Shown: piece after piece, positions 60,013 through 64,000 of the stretch
Numbering within the stretch: the stretch's first letter is position 1
Layout of the letters: each line of letters starts with the position of its first letter
Assembly: GCF_040954835.1 (NCBI RefSeq)
Contig: NC_090718.1
Span: forward strand, 13,221,532-13,285,531
Reading direction: 5' to 3'
DNA length: 64,000 bases
Source: Lepisosteus oculatus
Taxonomy: Eukaryota > Chordata > Actinopteri > Semionotiformes > Lepisosteidae
The notes under the pieces: generated by a model
What the model saw: the letters and a program-made list of their open reading frames with translations, nothing else
What the model was told of the DNA's origin: nothing
Database searches by the model: none
Made by a program: the position numbers and the translations under genes

Positions 60013-61689
60013 AATGGGGGAAACGAGCTTCAGACATTCAAAGTTGCGCAGGTTAGTTGGCAAACGAGTTACCTGATCTCCGACAGCCCTCCGTCAGGCT
60101 GTCGGGGTCTGTCTCCCGATCAGAAGAATCGGATGTGTGCTGTGTTCGGCGCAGAGCTGTCACTCGCTGCAGTGCCACTCAGCAGCACAGAATGGAGTGC
60201 AGATCTACAAAGACTGATGTGCCATGTAGCAGGCCAGGCACTGTACAATCTCGACATCTGATCTCTACAGTGCACTTTTTCCCCAACACCAGGTTTACAT
60301 TGCTATTTATTTCTGTATATGTATTTAGCTTTTGAGAAATGCTGAACAGTTTTGCACTAATTGAGCTGTGGGTTGAAGGGCACGTGCTTTTTAACATCGA
60401 TGATCGAACAGCATAAAATAATTAAATGGACCCTTTTAAAAACAACCAGCCACAAAGTATTCTCTGAAGAACTTTAGCCATGCCTTCTCTACCTTACAGA
60501 GGCAACACTGATGCTTCCATATAACATGCAGAATTAAAAATGCATTATTTACCTGTTGTCCCAGATGTTCACCAACATCTGTTGTTTCTTTCCAACATCC
60601 TTCTTTATGCAGATTTATAAGAACAAGATGTCACGGGGTTGTAAAAGCTGCATTCCTCCTTTGGAGAGTTTGAGCCTGGAATCAAACGTGGGAGAAAATA
60701 ATGGTTTACTTTTTGTGTAAAAAATGTATTCCCATTCTTGCAACAACACGCTTTCCACTTTAAGGTTAAAAAACCTTCAATAATTAATGGAAATAAAATC
60801 CGCGTCTTAACATCTCGGCAGGTTGTTAACATAATTCTTTTTAACGACAAACGAGATGGGAAAACGTTATTTTAGCCCGTTTTAAATGTGGGTAAAGCGC
60901 ATTGAGGCAAGAGTCTTACAAAGGGGGAGATGTAGACCCAACAAGATCACATCTGGACGTCTGCATTTGACATTACTGAAACACCTCCGTAAAGCACCAC
61001 AAGCATACAGAAAGGAGGTACAGCAATATCGACGCCGGCTCCTGACCTGAGGTAGCACGGGCAAACCCACACAACGATATTCTCGCATTGACAGCAGAAT
61101 CTCCCTGAGCGGTAGCTTTATGAGGCATTGAATTAATATCACCTCATGCAAGTACGTCTTCAGCCACATAACTCGCGTTTTCTACTACAGGAATTCACAT
61201 CGTGTAGCGCTTCTTGCTGCCCTGAAAAAGGCGTGTTACTTGTTTCTGAGTTTGCATAGACCTACCATAAGGAATCAGGGTGAATTATTTCCACGGGGGG
61301 GAAAAACAACCCAGGAAAATACAAAACAGGGCGTTCTCTGTCTCATGCGGTCAGACATTTGAGTATTTCACTCAGTTTTGCCTGTGAGCGTAAGATACTG
61401 CGACCTGTTGTGGTTATCGTAGCACACCTCGCCATATTTACCTGACACATTCTCGTCAAGCAACTCCGGGGTCCCAAGACCGGCCGTTGTCTGATAGACA
61501 CGATAGCAGTGTAAAGACAGGAAGAAGGTTTTATATCCACAGTTTTAAAAATCTGGCATCTGTGCTCTTTCAAAGAGTTTTCGGCGATTTAAACGCAATC
61601 AAGTCGTGTTATGCAAGCGCGGAGTACAAGGTTACTGGACGTTAAGATAAAGAACTTGGAACCTCTTGGAACAAGCGCACACAGTTTAA
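60013..61689. other. Non-coding sequence, nothing identified
   Basis: CACTGCAGCGAGTGAC-like and other short palindromes occur near 60100-60180, but no RNA gene or exon was recognised. CpG density rises after 61360, leading to the promoter-like region. Confidence 0.4.
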
Positions 61690-62008
61690 AATAGCTTCAC
61701 AATCAATTCATCTGAAAAACAAATCACACCTTCGCGCCAACACAATAAGAGTGGGCGGGTTGTTTCGGAGAAATTGTCCAATGAAATCATAAGCTTTGAG
61801 ACGGACATTGCCAACAACCACTCAGATCGCAACATTCCGACCACGTGATCTCTTTTTTCCGTCACACGGCAGGCTCGAGTTCGCGGCAGAATCCTGTCGA
61901 GGAAGTTCAAGGGTATATTACGCGAATTTTACCAGGATGTTCATTTTATTCTTCCCTCAAACGTGCTGACAAAGATGCAAACCCTGTAACATCCATAAAT
62001 AAGTGAGT
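61690..62008 (+). promoter_or_regulatory. Candidate promoter with possible first-exon donor
   Basis: A GC box GGGCGGG (61753-61759), a CCAAT box (61778-61782) and a palindromic CACGTG E-box in CCACGTGATC (61842-61847) lie within about 95 bp in CpG-containing sequence. A strong donor-like AAGTGAGT, with GTGAGT at 62003-62008, lies about 155 bp past the E-box, consistent with a short non-coding first exon if transcription runs rightward. No coding exon was found downstream within the window. CCAAT and E-box elements work in either direction, so a leftward promoter is equally possible. Confidence 0.35.
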
Positions 62009-62421
62009 GAATAATTATAATTCACGATAACGTATAGTCATAGCTACTGTGTTTAAATAGTAAACCATTGTCAGTTCTTAAACCTTAAACCTGATGGAAC
62101 TGTATATGTTAGTATGACGACTGGCAGCTAAATTGAAAGAAAAAAAGATACACACTTAGAGGAATTAAAGAGACAGCATTATTTTTTTTTGTCAAAAAAC
62201 CGTATTTAGTGAGTAACTTCTCTTACCTTGACCAAAACAGGCGTAATAGTTGGGCGGTGCTCTTTAACAGCAATGTGAGGCAAAAGTGTTTAAAATGGGG
62301 CTCGTTTTGGCATAGTATGGTATTTTATTCACACAATACACGACAATTTTAAGATTACAGAAGACGGTGATTTTGATTCCTCTCACATGACAACACATAA
62401 GTTTCACGTTTATTGCGTCGT
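62009..62421. other. Non-coding AT-rich sequence, nothing identified
   Basis: No feature was recognised between the promoter-like region and the GC-rich block. Confidence 0.5.
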
Positions 62422-62444
62422 GTCGCCCGCGTTATTCGGGCGAC
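62422..62444. other. Perfect GC-rich stem-loop
   Basis: GTCGCCCG (62422-62429) and CGGGCGAC (62437-62444) are exact complements with a 7-base loop. There is no following T-run, and nothing ties it to a known RNA. Confidence 0.6.
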
Positions 62445-62674
62445 GAGCGGGGGATTCAACACGCCTGTTGTGTTTTTTTTATGCCTTGTTAAAGGTGCAC
62501 CGTCTTAAGAGGTGCTGAAGACAGACGGCTTTGAACGGCAACTTTCCCTGGCGGCAGACCAGGGCACGAACCAGGTCCGAACCAGACCGAAACCCCCCGG
62601 GTACAGTTTGGAGGACTAAAGGTAGGAGGGCGCTCAGCTTCCTCGCGGAGACTAACGTCTCTGTTGCAGATTGT
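62445..62674. other. GC-rich non-coding sequence
   Basis: CpG-containing stretch leading into the minisatellite; no gene was recognised. Confidence 0.4.
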
Positions 62675-62906
62675 GGAGCGCGGACGTTCTGCGTGATTTC
62701 AGAGGGAGCGCGGACGTTCTGCAGCGACGTTCTGCGTGATTTCAGAGGGAGCGCGGACGTTCTGCAGCGACGTTCTGCGTGATTTCAGAGGGAGCGCGGA
62801 CGTTCTGCGTGATTTCAGAGGGAGCGCGGACGTTCTGCAGCGACGTTCTGCGTGATTCCAGAGGGAGCGCGAACGTTCTGCAGTGACGTTCTGCGTGATT
62901 TCGGAG
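62675..62906. repeat. Two-level minisatellite (30/43-bp units in 116-bp supra-units)
   Basis: Six units start GGAGCGCG: 62675 (30 bp), 62705 (43), 62748 (43), 62791 (30), 62821 (43) and 62864 (43). The long unit has an extra 13-bp AGCGACGTTCTGC, itself a copy of the neighbouring GCGGACGTTCTGC. The order short-long-long occurs twice, giving a 116-bp higher-order repeat (62675-62790 and 62791-62906). CpG-rich and nearly identical copies indicate recent expansion. Confidence 0.95.
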
Positions 62907-63131
62907 GGAACGCGGCTGGCTGTGGGGACGGAACCTCTTTATTTTCCGCCCCCCACCGGGTCAGAGCTGTAGTTCTCCCGGATAACGCGCAGAGGCGCTG
63001 TAGAAAATGGTCCGGGGTTCGAGGGCATGGATGGACTCCAAGTCATTTCGGTGGGTTTGGATTTCATTTTTTAAAGTACACCTGTGTCACAATCTCTTTT
63101 TTTTTTTTTTTTAGCCCAGCCGGGTGGGCTA
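62907..63131. other. GC-rich flank and poly-T tract
   Basis: A diverged partial minisatellite unit starts at 62907. A T-run of about 17 bases ends near 63112. No gene was recognised. Confidence 0.6.
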
Positions 63132-63468
63132 ACTGGTTCCCAGTCCTGGTCCAGGTGACTCGCACACCTGCTGGGTTTCAGCCCAGCCCACCTTCATTGG
63201 ATAACTGAAGCCTTACTTGATCGAAGACGTTGCTTCAATTGCATTTTTGAATTTCGCTTCTTGTCACAAGGTGGGGATTTTATTTCACTGGCAGAACGCA
63301 TCGTTTAAAGCTCCAGCATGTTTCAGACCTAGGAACAGACAGTTCAAATCTATCATGATTATTGATATAATTAAGTCAATGAAGGGTTTGAGTGTGGAAC
63401 TGAGGGCTCAGCTGGAACAGAAACAACAGGTGTGTACAGGTCACCAGGACCAGGTTTGGGAACCACTG
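63132..63468. mobile_element. Short terminal-inverted-repeat element, hAT-like MITE
   Basis: The left end (63132-63170: ACTGGTTCCCAGTCCTGG, then 'tccaggtgactcgcacacctg') is an imperfect inverted copy of the right end (63429-63468), whose complement reads CAGTGGTTCCCAAACCTGG, then 'tcctggtgacctgtacac'. CAGTGGTTCCCAA is a typical hAT-type terminus. At about 337 bp with no transposase, it fits a non-autonomous element. An 8-bp target duplication was not evident. Confidence 0.6.
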
Positions 63469-64000
63469 CTTTAACTACTGAACTGCTGCCATCCAGAGCT
63501 CAGAACTCCTTTGCAGTGCTACAGTAGTTCACTGCTTGTTTGGCTGTGATAGAGTAACCAGAAATGTACAGAGACAATTCTCCCTCTGTATCGACGGGTA
63601 AATGAACACAGTGACTGATGATTGCACTAAAAGACGATCATTTGGAATTTAAAAACCCACAGACAAGAAAGAAAACAATGTCCATCGAGGCACAGATAGC
63701 TTTCTCAATGAGCGAAAGCCGTGTTGCTTTAACATCACCCCGGTAGACGGTGGACTTTTTTTTTTATCAATGAAAACATTTCTAATGTCTCTGCTTTCCG
63801 AGCCAGTGCCTCCTTATTTAATTCCATTCGATTAGAACTGCCGCTCTCTGGTTTATGAGTTGATTAAAATAAAAATCAAACGCATCAGGGGTTGAATTCT
63901 CTGTTCCCCCTCCGGGGACCGTTACAGACGAAGGATGTGAAAATGTCCTGCTTTAAAAGGCAACTTGATGATGGCGCCTGTTTAGAACTGACACAAGTAA
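63469..64000. other. Non-coding sequence, nothing identified
   Basis: No exon or repeat family was recognised. Around 63790-63900 there are several TAAT/ATTA/TGATTAAA cores, so part may be regulatory. Confidence 0.4.

Noticed and set aside
59701..60261. Overlapping 120-130-codon frames on both strands
   Set aside because: They arise from the two inverted arms of the mobile element at 59807-60012.
1..64000. CRISPR arrays, operons, prophage or defence systems
   Set aside because: No regularly spaced direct repeats, no prokaryotic gene structure; all repeat signatures are vertebrate.

Overview
The window looks like non-coding DNA from a ray-finned fish nuclear genome. The evidence is the repeat set: 5S-rRNA-headed SINEs, tRNA-headed SINEs with typical fish tails, a CR1/L2-like LINE, a Tc1/mariner relic, a gypsy-like solo LTR and inverted-arm elements carrying a GAAGAAGGCTCC...GAAACGTT core. 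The mixture may suggest a non-teleost lineage such as gar, bowfin or sturgeon, but that is a weak inference. Bacterial hallmarks are absent: there are no long ORFs, operons or rRNA/tRNA clusters.

I found no convincing host protein-coding exon. All open frames are short (longest 175 codons), overlap on both strands and are interrupted. The only recognisable protein similarity belongs to decayed transposable elements: LINE reverse transcriptase and its C-terminal tail, and a Tc1-type transposase. The window reads as a large intron or a gene desert.

Layout. 1-6 kb: two antisense 5S-type SINEs and a solo LTR. 6-12 kb: mostly unique sequence, with a CpG-rich block at 7.4-7.6 kb holding three spaced TAATGAGC motifs, and homeodomain-motif-rich stretches that resemble developmental enhancers. 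12-26 kb: mostly unique sequence with scattered SINE and LINE ends. 27-28.4 kb: a decayed minus-strand LINE with a readable RT block. 30.5-31.3 kb: another enhancer-like unique block. 33-37 kb: a repeat-dense cluster (two same-strand tRNA-SINEs, a short duplication, an inverted-arm element, SINE and LINE tails). 37-50 kb: sparse repeats. 50-60 kb: a second repeat-dense zone (Tc1 relic, full 5S-SINE, inverted-arm elements, LTR-like block, near-complete tRNA-SINE). 61.7-64 kb: a promoter-like CCAAT/GC-box/E-box cluster, a GC-rich stretch with a higher-order minisatellite, and a short hAT-like inverted-repeat element.

Nothing here amounts to a demonstrable new biological system. The most interesting items are the inverted-arm elements with a hammerhead-like core, the two-level minisatellite at 62.7-62.9 kb, the CpG-rich TAATGAGC array near 7.5 kb and the candidate promoter near 61.8 kb.
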